From Isoetes taiwanensis (taxonomy: Eukaryota > Streptophyta > Lycopodiopsida > Isoetales > Isoetaceae): 64,000 bases of DNA. Of the stretch, positions 21,096-32,431 are shown one piece after another (position 1 is the stretch's first letter; each line of letters starts with the position of its first letter). Both the position numbers and the translations under genes were made by a program. The DNA lies in NCBI GenBank assembly GCA_021234155.1, contig JAJEKV010000013.1, forward strand, positions 6,266,187-6,330,186, read 5' to 3'. A model generated the notes under the pieces. That model worked only from the letters and a program-made list of their open reading frames with translations. It searched no databases and was not told where the DNA came from.

Positions 21096-21726
21096 TACGT
21101 GGCAATCAATTGTGTCAGCAGACAAAGGTAGAATAGCTTCGAATCCCAAGTCTGCTTGAGCTTTTGGAAATTTCAGATGCTAAGGGTAAGGTCATCTGCA
21201 TGGACTTCATTACAAGACTTCCAAAAATACCAAAATCATGATGCCTTAATGGTGGTAGTAGACAAGTTGTACAAGATGGCACATTTCTTGCCATATAGAA
21301 TAGCGGATGACACATGGCAATCAATTGTGTCAGCAGACGAAGGTAGAATAGCTTCAAATCCCAAGTCTGCTTGAGCTTTTGGAAATTTCAGATGCTAAGG
21401 GTAAGGTTGTCATCTCCCATGTAATTCCCACATGACTTCCAATACCAAAAGGTCATGATGCCTTAATGGTGGTAGTAGACAAGTTGTACAAGATGGCACA
21501 TTTCTTGCCATATAGAATAGCGGATAGAATGCCATGTTGCTCTATACATGGTACGCCTAGAGCAATAGTGTCAGAACGCGATCCAAAGTTTATGAGCGCC
21601 CTATGGAAGGACTTCTTCAACACTACTAAGATGAAGCTTTGGATGAGCACATCCTATCATCCTTAGACGGATGGACAGATCGAGTGCACTAATATAATTT
21701 TGGAAGATATGTTACAAAATATGTTT
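21096..21726 (+). pseudogene. Ty3/gypsy integrase fragment with internal tandem duplication
   Basis: The end of the zinc-binding domain is readable as CQQTKVE near 21116-21136. It is followed by VICMDFITRLPK (about 21190-21225) and VVVDKLYKMAHFLPY (about 21250-21295), which contain the first core Asp. The same VVVD block occurs again at about 21466-21510 because a 215-base segment is repeated. Downstream are HGTPRAIVSERDPKF (second Asp) and then MSTSYHP, a TAG stop at 21664-21666, and DGQIECTN near 21670-21690 (the third acidic residue region). Integrase joins retroelement DNA to the genome. This copy is dead: it has stops, a duplicated core and no RT. Confidence 0.8.
21101..21526 (+). repeat. 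215-base tandem duplication within integrase
   Basis: The unit beginning GGCAATCAATTGTGTCAGCA starts at 21101 and again at 21316. Both units run through to 'TATAGAATAGCGGAT' (first to about 21309, second to 21526). Identity is high, with a small block of change near 21408-21440. Confidence 0.9.
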
Positions 21727-21764
21727 GGAATAAGCAGTCTAAATGGGGGGAAGGGGGAGGGGAT

Positions 21765-22750
21765 GCCCCTATCATACACCATGGAAAGGCCCTCCATCTA
21801 ACTCGGACCACTTGGCCAAGTGTCAGGGTGAAGGACACAGAGGTGTCATTCATCCCACGTCCTCTATGGGAATCCTATACAGTGGAAGCATACATACATA
21901 TTAGCACCTGGCAACCATACAGATAAATAATATACCACCACGAAGGGTGGTCCATCCATCATCAATACGAATAACAATATGAGGCCAATATACATAGAAA
22001 ATGCACCATAAATGAGGCTTCTACCCCGGGTTTAGACTCAAGGGGGTCGACTGACGGTCAGGGCACGCTAAAACATCCACCCCTTCCGGAGATGCAATCT
22101 CATGGAATCACCCTATGAGACTACTCCAAGTTACATCTCCCCAGTCCGATGAGGCAGATCAGAGAGGCGTCCCCTCCCCGGGCACAATGGAATTCTGGGT
22201 GTGCTAGATCTAAAGGTCGGCTCACCGCGTCCGTTCGAGTCTAGGACGTCCTTATAGGCATGTCTCCTGCATCCCAGGGAGTGTCAGACCCATATCTGGC
22301 CCCTTCAGTGACTAAAGCCAAAGATCCCATCCCTGTTTCACCATCATACCCGTTATCTGGTGCTGAATCACAACATAGCATCCTCAGCCATGTGGGCTCT
22401 TGTGCATAGGCTGCATTTAATGGGATCTAAGGGGTTATAGCTAGAGCATCTCTACTTTCTAGATGGCCTTTAGGTCTCTACCCCCCTTAACCCATACAAC
22501 ACAGGAGGACAGAAAGAGAACTATCACAGAACATCTTTCCATAATATTAAATAGAACATGAGATAAAGTCAAAGCAAACAACTACTCATATAAGGGTTAA
22601 TCCTACGACTGATTAAGAATCCAAACTATCTACGTACTAATCGGAATCATAGCTAGACCCATTATCTCTCTGGCTCTCCATACCTCTGGCTGGAACAGAG
22701 TTGAACAGCAGCTCCTCCTCCACCCATGTCCCCCAATTCGATTTTGGCAA
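21765..22750 (+). mobile_element. Element T, copy 1 (unidentified repeat, LTR-like or TIR-like)
   Basis: This block shares ordered landmarks with 58250-60200 and 61940-63630. They include 'CCGGAGATG(G)C...CTCATGG(A/T)ATCACCC', 'CATCTCCCC..CC..(T)GAGGC' and 'TTTAGGTCT..CCCCTT..CC.A'. It begins just after a gypsy integrase in this copy but lies between gypsy RT and RNase H in the other two. It is therefore an independent insertion or a solo terminal repeat, not part of pol. No coding capacity was found. Ends and class are undetermined. Confidence 0.5.
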
Positions 22751-25094
22751 ATTGGGGTGGAAGCTCCAATTTGGGTATCCCAAGTTAGCAGTTTTGCCTT
22801 GCCCAATCAATTTGGGCCAGGTGGCAATTCTAGATTAGTTATCATTAACGAATTTACTAATCTAGCCTTTTTAATATTAGGTTAAGCCCTAAATTCGAAT
22901 TAGGGTTTAGGGTTAGGTTTCCACCTTAATAATCAATGATTTCTAGAGCCTAGTTGAACTCCAACATAGATCAACAACCATCCTAATAATGAATGAATGA
23001 GCCATAGGAGCCATCCTCTTTACTTCCAAATGAAAATGTACATCATATTCTTAGAACACTTCCAACAAAATCCCTCATGCCCACTGGCCTTTTTGGGTAT
23101 ACAAGTATAATCAAATACCATGACAAACTTGTATAGTGGACTACAAGGTGATAATGAAAAAAACTTTAAGCCTGCAACTCCATTGTTCGCAAAACAATGA
23201 CCCCAACAGCATAAGAGTTCATCAAAAATCGAGAGGAACATCCACTCATCCTAACAACCACCTAACTCCACGAGGTGCCTCATGCCTACAAGGCCATCCA
23301 TCTGCAAGCCAACCAATTGCGGGGATAAATGCAACCATGCCAATTGACCTCGACCTGTAACCTGCAAAAACCACCAAATGCAACATCCACCGACATGAGG
23401 GCCCTAACCCAAGCACGTCTATGGCACGAGGGCCAACACTCATGGCACGAGGTCCACCACAACATCCACAACTTGTCTCGCTACCTAGCGCAAGGGCCAA
23501 CCTCTCGCTAGCACGAGGACCATCATAACATCACCAAATCCTTGAATGAACGAAAGACTAGAAAACAAAGGCACACCAAAAAAAGACTATCAATCATGAA
23601 AAGCGAACCATTACCAATATCGATACTTGGCACGACGACCATCGGTCATTGCACGAGGACTCAAGATCAGCAACTATAGAAGCATGAGACCATTGACCAA
23701 ATAAGGAGATACTTGAGAACTAAAAAGGCCCGAAGAAATGAGGGTGGGAGGGTGGGACAAGCGACCTAAGAAGGAGAGGCTCAAGAGCGGCTGATGGAGA
23801 GAAAGGAGGTGGAAACAGACTTAAATACTCTAGAGGGAACACATCAACTAGCCTCAAGAAGCGAATTTATCTGCTTATCTCGGAACGCAGATAAATCATA
23901 CTTATGGAGCCTAGTTGAACACCAACACAGACCAACAACCATCCTGAAAAGAGAGGCAGAGAAAAGTAAAAGAATCTACCAGACAATGACCACATCACCA
24001 AATCTACAAGATTAGGAAGCCACCAACACTCCTAGCGCAACCTTGACGACGTGGATAAGGGGACATAAAAGAGCATAGACTCATCTCTAGACTCTAAAGC
24101 TAAACAAAGCCTGGTGACCAAATCTAAGCAAGAAAGTACCAGCATGAAGGTTGTCTTTTAAGCACCCAAGATAAACAACTAAATAAAGCCTACAAGAGAA
24201 ACGGTTCGATGCCACACTTAATGCAAAGGAAACAAAGAAAGACGGAACACGAGTTTGAGTGCAAGAATTGAGATCATGAGACAAAGGCAGATCCAAACAA
24301 CTAACAACACCAAAAGAGGACATGAAAGAAACGCTCTATCAACATGTAAATGAGCAAGGACACAAGAGCAAGCAATCAAACTATTGAGCTTAACAACTTC
24401 AAAACCACCATAGTCAAAGCAAACACTTCGTTCAAGGGTCCTTGAAGATGCAATCCTAAGGCTATTAAATCACAAGACATCCAATTATGCCTCTCATGTG
24501 CCAACCAACCATTGCAACGATGACACTGTATTGTCCTAAGCTAACAAATATATACACCCTATGAAATTCAAATGGGAACGTCTAAACTCGTAAATTTGAG
24601 AACAGAACATCCTTATCCTTCAAACAATGCAAACCTAAAGCATGAAAGCACCACAATAGAACTTGAGAAGTTTGCAAAAGTATGCAACCGAACTCATACA
24701 ACAGATTCACGCAAATGGATCGCACAAATGAAACTAATGGAACTTAGGGGGGACACAGAGAAAAAATGGAGTGCGCCTATTTTCTTGGAAATTTTGTCTT
24801 TATCCCATTTTTTCTGTTCGAAATATTTTCTTGCCAAAAAAAGTGGGGAGAAAGCAATTGCACTGAGATCTGAAGTAGAATTCGTGCATATCAATTGCCG
24901 CCCTTGTAGAGGGGTAGCTAATGTGAGATTCTTCACATTCGAAGCTACAATTTGAATATAAAATCATCATATTTATGCGGCAAGAATTCAATCACCATCG
25001 GCTTTCTCATGGAGACAGTAGTTTTTGCAATTATCAGAGAAAAAATTAGAATTACGTGTAGTTTTTTGAAAGGGCTACGGAACTCTGGAACTCT
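22751..25094. other. 2.3 kb of CA-rich, unrecognised DNA
   Basis: Frames are under 130 codons; the longest (24572-24955 plus, 127 codons) is unrecognised. From 23380 to 23680 a loose repeated 'GGCACGAGG(G/A)CCA' phrase occurs several times on the plus strand. A 40-base sequence starting GAGCCTAGTTGAAC occurs at about 22947 and again at about 23907. A short AGGGTTTAGGG match near 22901 resembles the plant telomere unit but is only two units long. Confidence 0.5.
22946..23946 (+). repeat. Direct repeat pair around 960 bases apart
   Basis: About 40 bases (GAGCCTAGTTGAAC then CCAACA, AGA, CAACAACCATCCT) occur at 22947-22988 and 23907-23946 with a few mismatches. They could be the remains of terminal repeats or a simple segmental duplication. 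Confidence 0.6.
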
Positions 25095-25118
25095 TTGATC
25101 GTTCAACAACTCTTTCCT

Positions 25119-25210
25119 AGAATTTTTTTCTCATTAGAATACACCTTTGTTCCCAGTACAATTGAGTTTGAAGTTGAAATTACTAATTCTTGGCTGGAAG
25201 AATTTGTTGG
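25119..25210. repeat. Partial third copy of the dispersed repeat's outer arm
   Basis: AGAATTTTTTTCT and the following 80 bases, ending GCTGGAAGAATT, align with 37078-37165 with several gaps. That sequence adjoins the right arm of the 36.5 kb repeat. This suggests the repeat family extends further than the 17.5 kb copy shows. Confidence 0.4.
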
Positions 25211-25413
25211 ATCTAGTGCCATTGCTCCTGCAGGAATGTTTCGGGTGCATTGTGATTGGTTAGACCACAAAATCTTTGTTGAAGTATATTCACAGCAAGA
25301 CAGCCCAATTTGAGGGGAATTCGCCAAAGGTTTCTTTCTCCTGTTTCCCTTTTTCCCCTTTTTGTTGTTCATTTCTTGCATGTACTTTTGTTGTTTCACC
25401 CTGAACTTTACGC

Positions 25414-26693
25414 AATGGATTCTAATTGTCCCAAAAACCCTAAACATTTGGCATTCCTTCATTCCTTTGTCAATCTTCCGGCTCCAAAACGTTCTTTTCT
25501 GCTGCAAAAGTTGCAATCTTTTCAAGAAAAGCCTAAGAATACTATTCTGTTCAGAAATTTTCATAATTTGCTCCATCAAAAGTCATTAATAGATCCTATT
25601 TCCCATGATGTTCCTTTTTGAGATAATCTTTGTGCTAATCCCGACCATAGAGGCATTCTTCATCCACTTGCTGCTCATATTCCAGTTCCTTATGGCATTG
25701 CTCGAAATCATCCTGAGATTCGTTTGGATGTTGCTTTGGATGACAGACTCAGGCGAACCAAACCTCTGTACCTAAATGATCAAAAACTCAACATCTACAA
25801 TGGTATTTCCTTGAATCTTCCTATTTGTTCATTCAAAAATTGATGCTTTGTCTCAATCTGCTGTGATTATAAAAGTTCAGAAATGTGGTATCAAACTTGA
25901 TAAATTGTGGGCCTTCCTTTTAAACTTGCTCAACTGAATTCTAATTGTAAGGATTCAAATCTAAAGAAAAATTTGCCAGTTACAGAGACTCAGCAAACTC
26001 AAAAGCTTTTGGAGTCTACAAATCCTATTGACTCACATATGGTTGATCATGTAAGTCAAACTATTGGAGATAAGTCTGATGATATCAAAATCCTTATCAG
26101 GTATTATCTAACTTCAATGGTGAATTAGATTCTAATTTAGACAAGAGCAAAGTTTATGATTCAAACCATAATCCTAAGCCTCATATAACCTTCCCAGCTC
26201 AAATTGCTGAATTACCTGATCCTCCTACTTTGACTCCTGCTTCCTTGCCTTCCCTAATTGATCTGGATTCTCCAATAATGGAATGCCCTGTTAGTCCTCC
26301 AAAAGTATAAGTTTGCAGATCAGCTGACTTCTTTGCAAGTAGAGATCAGTCAGTATTCACAAGGGCATAAAGATTCTCAAGTATTAGGGACTCATGATAA
26401 AGATAGTCAGTTTGTTGCTGAGACTCCAGAGCATAGAGTTATGGAAAGGAAGGAGCTTCAAGACCCCTTCAAGAAAAGGAAAATACCAGGCAAGTTCTCA
26501 GTTCTACCTTGAGTAATAGGAAAATTAATTCTATGTTTCAATTTTCTCCTGGTGGATTTCCTGACTCAAGTGATAGTGAAGGATATGAAAGTAATAAAGA
26601 AAATTGGGGAAAGGAAGGGTACCTTCTAGAGAATCCTAAACATACTCCTAAGTCAGAGAAGGATCAATTAAAAAAAAAAGGCCAAGAAAAATG
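25414..26693 (+). pseudogene. Probable ORF1 region of the plus-strand L1 (outer element)
   Basis: A methionine at 25414 opens a frame (MDSNCPKNPKHLAFLHSF) that continues past a TGA at 25619 in the same phase to about 25842, then shifts. A stretch reading SAVIIKVQKCGIKLDKLW lies near 25858-25911. The tail (26509-26693) is acidic and serine-rich (FPDSSDSEGYESNKENW) and ends in a lysine-rich patch. Plant L1 elements carry an RNA-binding ORF1 just before ORF2. Assignment rests on position directly before the endonuclease, and no zinc knuckle was found. Several frameshifts and stops are present. Confidence 0.45.
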
Positions 26694-26830
26694 AGTAGCT
26701 TAGGAAAAGTCTTATGTGGATTTAATAAAATCCTTGCTCAAAATACTAGAAGTAAAAACAATAAAAGAAAATTCTCAAGGTCCAGAAGGTAAGACTCCTT
26801 CTCTGTCATTCCTTTGCCTTTGCTTATATT

Positions 26831-27540
26831 TGATGAAGATTTTTTCTTGTAATCTTAGAGGCATCAAAGGTCCCTTAAAAAGAAGACCTGCCATTGCTCA
26901 AATCAGGCTTTATAATGCAGATATTATTCTATTGCAAGAACTAAAGTTACCTTCCTTTGAGTGTGGAAATTTGGGTGATTGGATTTATCTTGCGCCCTCC
27001 TCTATTTGGATTGATTCTTTCCGTGCCAAGTATTTAAATTTATCATTTGGAAGTATATCAATCATCATCAATTTTATAACAAATTCTTCCAAGATCTAAG
27101 TGCTTTCATTATTGCTCATTTCCAACTCTACTTTTTGCATACATAATGTCTATGCTCGCATTTTTAAATCAAAAAAAAAGATAGGAGCCTATATGGATGG
27201 AAATAAACAACCGTTGACTACTCAGAAAGCATTGATAACCTGATTGTTAAGCCGGGATTTCACAATAATTCCTTCTTGAGATCTCAAATTGGGAAATAAA
27301 ATAAACATGACTAGGGCTGAAAAGTTTAATTGGGATTCCCTTATCTCTGAAAATGGTTTGATTCATATCCCCTCATCTACCTCTACTTATACCTGGTCAA
27401 ATAAGCAAAAGGACAATGCAAGAGTCTATAGCACTTAGACAGATTTTATGTGTCTAATCCCTCTACTGCCTTTTGGGATAACAACCATGTCACTAGTGAT
27501 GAGGGAACTATCTCTGACCATCAGCCTCAATTTCTGTACA
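26831..27540 (+). pseudogene. L1 ORF2 endonuclease domain (outer element)
   Basis: MKIFSCNLRGIKGPLKRR at 26830-26883 matches the start of plant L1 ORF2, where the Asn binds metal. 'ADIILLQELKL' follows, with the catalytic Glu near 26937-26939. After a frame break come 'FTIIPS' (about 27259), 'GLIHIPSS...YTWSNKQ' (27358-27410), 'DNARVYS' and finally 'SDHQP' near 27514-27528, the terminal catalytic motif of the apurinic-type endonuclease. In active elements this domain nicks the target DNA to prime reverse transcription. At least three frameshifts or stops occur here. Confidence 0.85.
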
Positions 27541-28250
27541 CTTCTCATGTTACTAAATTTCAAAGAACTGAAAGTACTCCTTACAAGTTCAATGCTTCCC
27601 TTCTTGATAATGAGAAGTTTTGTACTCAATTCAAGAGTTTCTATGAGAATTTGACTGAAAACTTGAATGAGAATGACACTTTTGATAGTCAATACAATTC
27701 TGTGAAGTATTTCTATTCAAAAGTCAAGAAAATCAAGGATTGGATCAAGAACTGGTCTAAAACTAAGCACGAAGAATGTTGTAAAGAGAAAAATCAGCTT
27801 CTGATGTATATGAAGGAAATTAGATCCCTCCTTCAAAATAACCCTTGTAATTCCAATCTTCAGTTGGGTGAGGATATTTTGGAGAGGAGAATTAAGTTTA
27901 TTGAAGAAATGGAGGCAAGAAGTTCTGCTATCAGATGTAAAATAAAATATATTAATGATATGGATTCTGACAGTACTAAGTTTTTCTTCGGAGTCGCTAA
28001 AAGCAGGTTGTTAAGAAACTCTATTACTGAGATTGAGGATGACAATGGTAACAAATACACCTCCTAGAGTGACATTGCCAAATATCTTCTGCTAAAATTT
28101 ATGATCTCTCTTTCATTGTATCTCCCTATTCCTCATGTAATGACAAGTCGGATGCAAAATGGATTTTATGACTCTAATGGACAATATCCTCCCTATTGCT
28201 CCTGACAGTATGGATGCCTCTGTGATTGTTTTGCCTTCTCAGAGGAAATC
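27450..28250 (+). pseudogene. L1 ORF2 linker between endonuclease and RT (outer element)
   Basis: A 205-codon frame (27450-28067) is the longest intact piece of this element. It has charged, coiled-coil-like sequence (KIKDWIKNWSKTKHEECC, then LLMYMKEIRSLL, then RRIKFIEEMEARSSAIRCK) and ends with 'DSTKFFFGVAKSRLLRNSI'. This last part matches the region before RT in plant L1 elements (usually W...D.N TKFFH). After a stop at 28065 the sequence continues in another phase to VIVLPSQ, where the minus-strand L1 interrupts it at 28251. Confidence 0.8.
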
Positions 28251-30588
28251 TTTTTTTTTTTTTTTGTGATGGCAAGGTTGTTTTTTCTATTCATTTAGAG
28301 TAAATACATATTAGAGGGTGCACATGACACCAATTGTCTCAGAATTCCTTATATCATGGAGTGCAACAAGAAAATCAGAGATTACAAGCATCTCAGTTCA
28401 AAAATAGCAAGAACAATTCTCCCAAAGAAGAAGAAGTTTTCAATCAGATAATCGCGATCTAGAGATCCCGTATATTTATCCTTCACTGTTGTATTCTCCA
28501 ATATGTTGAGCATTTCATCAAGTTTAATGCTATATAACTTGTGAAATCTAAGAGCATCAAAACGCTAGCCTCCCTTTTTTGCTGCCATTTATGGTAGGCT
28601 GTGGAGCGTAGTGCTGGTCAGATTGTTATATCTCCAGACCTCGTGCTTGTCCAAGAATCCTTTTTTGATGGTTGAGGAGTGGATCATCTCTCGCTTAAGG
28701 AGGATAACGTGACCTCGAGAGAATTCGGAGAACCGAGAACCCTGCCTCATATCATCAAAGTTATCCTCCCATCGAGAAGGCGGCCCCCATTCACAAGTCT
28801 TCGCTGACTGCGGAAGCACACCCATGGACATCGCTAGAGTCATAAATTGTTATATAAGCCTTTGGAATCTTCCAATTTGATTCCGTGCTTTACCATATTT
28901 TGTCTCTTTGTGAATCTTGTGAGCCATAGCCATATCTGTAAGGCGTACAAGAAAGCTAGCTTCCAAAGAATGTTAACATTTTGTGCTGGGCAGAGCTACC
29001 GTGATTCCTATGGTTCACTCATCCAAAGAAATGTAGTCCGAAAGTAGAATTGATCATCTCTTTGACGCTCCATCTAAAATTCCGCACGTCTCTAGGAAGC
29101 CAAGATTGGTTTGAGTTGTCCAGTCCAAAATTCATCGACCTTTTGGGCATAGAAAGACATGATTGGAAGCTTCTTCCTACCGCATCTTAGGGGACAATTT
29201 GGTAACCAAATTATCATATTTATCCCTTTGCTGTGCATTAGTTTGCGTGAGATTGATGAATGGCTAGCCATATGAATGTCATCATTTTAGCAAACCTTTC
29301 CATATGTCTTCCAACTTTTAGCACAGATCTTAGCCAACCTTCCTTCACTACATCCCCATAATCTACTTCCTTTTGATGGAGTAGTTTGAAGTAGTGCCCG
29401 TAGATGTCCAACCTTATATGTTTCCTTATTGTTCGTCTACATTGGTTAGATGCCAAAGCTAGCTCGAGTGATGAGAAATAGACTCCATAATCCTATAAAA
29501 AGATCTTCTTATCCAACACTGAAAGCCTTTATCTTATCTTTTAATGTGAAATCCAAATCCACCACTTCTTTGTATGTCAAATCTTCAAATTTACACAAAT
29601 TCAACCTCTGGCCCATTGGTTCAGACTTTTAGGGTATTGGAATGCAAGATGTACTTATTCCCAACAAGCTGATCGTGGTGCCAAAAGAAATTTATCTTTC
29701 CACATCCGCATCTAAGGTAGGAGGTCTGAGAGCACGAGAGGCCTTATTCCCAGCCCTCAAGGGTTCTTCTAAGAATATGAGAGGTGAGTCCGGGGCCATG
29801 ACTCGCTTGGAAAAAATGCCGAATGTAGCAAATGAGTAAGAGTTCCACTGGCCAACAGTTGGGAGGTCTCCACCCAAGCATCTAATAAGTTTGATAGCTG
29901 GAAAAGGATTATTGCCATATATAGATCTCCAACCGCTTAGTCAGCCGTGAGCTTGAGCTTGATGTATGCTGATTTGCAACTCTAGTCCAATCTCTTCTTC
30001 TTCGGTTTTATTAGATCTGTCCATGCTACCTTTTGGCGTGTCCCCCGCCATAGAAACTTCCCCGGATGGTCAGCTTTCCAATCTTTACCAGCGAGGCTTT
30101 ATTCGCTACAATTGCAGACATGAGAAGTACACATGTGTGCCGGGCTATGACAGATATTATTCCCATCCTACCGCCCAAGGACAAAGAAGGAGATATGATC
30201 AGAATCCTTTTACTTTTATTGATCACAGACTCTTATAGTCCTTTGACTATATTATTAAGAGCTAGGGGATCCCCAGAATTTTTGTAGCCCCACTTTGACC
30301 AATGACTTTAATGTTGGACAAAACTGCTTAATGGTTGCTGAAATAGTTACAAGATTGGTGACCTACCTGCATATGAAGAAACAAATGAATTATCTTCAAT
30401 TGCCTCACCTGAACCCTCAACAAGAGGATTTTTTCCTGATGATGCAGTATGCAGATGACACCTTTGTCTTCTTGAAGGATGGGGGTGCAAGTCTGGCTAA
30501 TTTTTTAGAAGCTATGGATAAGTTTGGGCAGGTTTCAGGTATGAAGTTGAACAGATCCAAATGTGCCATTATCTTAGATTCAAATCAA
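28251..30588 (-). mobile_element. Minus-strand L1 insertion with an inverted 5' segment
   Basis: The left edge is a 15-base T run (28251-28265), the poly(A) tail seen from the plus strand. Reading leftwards on the minus strand, 'ILGIP' of the RT thumb lies near 30275, and 'LSLGGRMGIISVIA' near 30140-30185. The block 'FLWRGTRQKVAWTDL' (about 30015-30060), a zinc-finger-like stretch near 29130-29200 (EEASNHVFLC) and a C-terminal tail follow. The remaining RT part, with YADD at 30448-30459, lies on the opposite strand at 30295-30588. 'GA(G/T)GAAATCTT' flanks both ends (28242-28252 and 30589-30599), a good target duplication. The element is 5'-truncated and full of stops. Confidence 0.8.
30295..30588 (+). 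pseudogene. Inverted 5' piece of the nested L1: RT catalytic segment
   Basis: This plus-strand frame contains 'VAEIVTRLVTYL', then 'MMQYADDTFVFLKDG' with the catalytic YADD at 30448-30459, and 'FGQVSGMKLNRSKCAIIL'. In an L1 these blocks directly precede the 'LG.PL' thumb motif. That motif is found on the minus strand immediately to the left, so the two pieces fit together as one element only if this one is inverted. The frame is open for 108 codons (30295-30618), although its last few codons belong to the outer L1. Confidence 0.8.
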
Positions 30589-31610
30589 GATGAAATCTTA
30601 AGTTCTCTAAAACTCTTTTAGTAAAGGGAAATCTCCTGGCCTTGATGGCCTTCCCCGCCGAAGTCTCCTATATTAAATTCGGATATTCTTGCATGATCTT
30701 ATCTCCTTGTGCATGCTTTCTTCTGAATCCAGCATCTTCTATCCTTCCATCTCGAAAAGATTTATCTCCTTGATTCCTAAGATTGATCATCCTTCTAAAT
30801 TTCAAGATTGGAGACCTATATCTCTCACAAACACCACTTACAAGCTTTGTGCTAAAATTATTGCCTCCAAGATTAAAAGCTTTATGCAAAAGAATATCAG
30901 TAATAATCAGTCTGCCTTCCTATCAAATAGATATATTCTTGATAATTATATTGTTGCTATGGAAGGGTTACATTGGAACAAGATCCTGCTGCACTGTGTT
31001 CTCCCCTGCCGGATTTTAAGCCGCAGTTTCTTTGATTCATACAATTAGATGGGATTTCTTGGACTTTGCTATTCTAAACTTGGCTTTCCTTCCAAGCTTA
31101 AAAATCTCATCTTTGGCCTAAATTCAAGGTCAAATTCTGTTGTTCTTATTAATGATGTTCCTTCCTCGGGTTTTTCTTCCTCTCTCTCTTGTGGTGGGCG
31201 CAAGGCTTACCTCTTTTGCTCCCTTTAATTTCTCTCCTTTTCTTTGTATGTATGAGTTGCTTACTAAAGCCATTCTTCATTATCAGAATCTTGGTCTATT
31301 TAAGGGACTTAAACTTCCAGAATCTGATGAATCCCTTACTATTCTTCAATATACTGATGACTCCTCTTTCCTTGATGCTAACATGGCAAACATTGAGTTC
31401 TTCCTCAAAATCTTAAATCAATTCTCAGCTGCTTTAGGAGTCCAGCTTAATATTGATAAAAGCTTGATCATTAGAGATATTTTTCATCAAAATTTGGCTG
31501 GCATTAAAGTCCTCTTCTCTAAGCAAGCTACTAAATTACTGGGCATGCCTCTTTCTCTGAATAATAGCATTAAAGGTCCGTGGATCCTATTCTTACAAAA
31601 ATAAAGAAGA
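30589..31610 (+). pseudogene. L1 ORF2 reverse transcriptase fingers and palm (outer element)
   Basis: Coding resumes after the insertion with 'KGKSPGLDGLP' (about 30625-30657). 'SLIPKIDHPSKFQDWRPISL' (30768-30827) and 'NNQSAFLSNRYILDN' (30901-30945) follow. Then come 'WDFLDFAILNLGFPSKL' in another phase (31050-31101), 'INDVPSSGF' (31149-31175), and the catalytic box as YTDD (31350-31361), a variant of YADD. 'LLGMPLSLNN' in the thumb follows at about 31535-31566. RT copies element RNA at the nicked target. Roughly six frame breaks are needed, so this copy is inactive. Confidence 0.85.
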
Positions 31611-32431
31611 AGTTAAATATTTATAGGACTTCTTTTTCTCTTGCTGGTAGAACTATTATTGCAAATTCCGTTCTAGCAGGTTCTCATGTTTATTTCTCCT
31701 CTGCCTTAGTTGCTCCCAAACTCATTTATTTGGAACTGGAGACAATCATTAGGAATTTCATTTGGAAGGGTAGTCATCTTGTTAATTGGGGCTCCATTTG
31801 TAAATCGAAAAAATTAGATGGCCTTGGCTGTAAGAACTTATTCCTTCATGCTCAATCATTAACAGGCAAGTTTGTGTGTGGAAGGTTATTCAGGAGCCGC
31901 CTCCTCGCCCAAGTTTATCAAATGTTTTGGATCAACAATGTCATCCTTATGGCCATCCTTCTATCCAACACCGCCTCCCACTCGCTTCATTCATATGAAG
32001 CCAAACTCTAATATTTCTCCCGCCCAATGTGTGTAATTTCCCACTCAAGGCTTTGAATTCTATTTTCTCCTAGCTTTGAATTTCTATCTCAAGAGATAAA
32101 CTTCATGTGTGCTTGATCTTATCTATTTTCTCGGAATCCAATTCTAGCTTTTACCATAATTCTTCTCGCTGCTGGCAATTAGGCATTTTGGAGGATTTAT
32201 AAGAAATGGTATGATGGTATCTCGATATATATTCGCGATCTTTTTCTGGAGGTAGGATAATTTCTTGACTTAGATCAAAATATATCATCAAGGGTACTTC
32301 TCCTCGATAAGAAGATCTTTACTTCCTTATATTAGAAAACTCTTTCCACTTCTATTCCCCAAACCTTGGAAAGCGAGACTGGCTCCATAAATGATAAAGT
32401 GGAGTATAAGGTCACGCATGTGTACAATGCT
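31580..32431 (+). pseudogene. L1 ORF2 thumb and connection region (outer element)
   Basis: The 143-codon frame at 31580-32011 reads 'FSLAGRTIIANSVLAGSHVYF' in overlapping parts (LAGRTIIANSVLAG; SHVYFSS), then 'FIWKGSHLVNWGSICKSKK', which is the usual plant L1 sequence after RT. Less conserved blocks follow in changing frames, ending in 'DKVEYKVTHVYNALSS' at about 32392-32440, where the second LINE interrupts. These are recognised by order and similarity to the general family pattern. Confidence 0.75.

Noticed and set aside
22899-22920. Interstitial telomere-like TTTAGGG units
   Set aside because: Only about two adjacent units occur, which is expected by chance in plant DNA. The AGGGTTAGGGTTT near 63378 is similar.
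29450-29839. Plus-strand frames within the nested L1
   Set aside because: They are shadows of the minus-strand LINE coding sequence, which shows recognisable LINE blocks in order.
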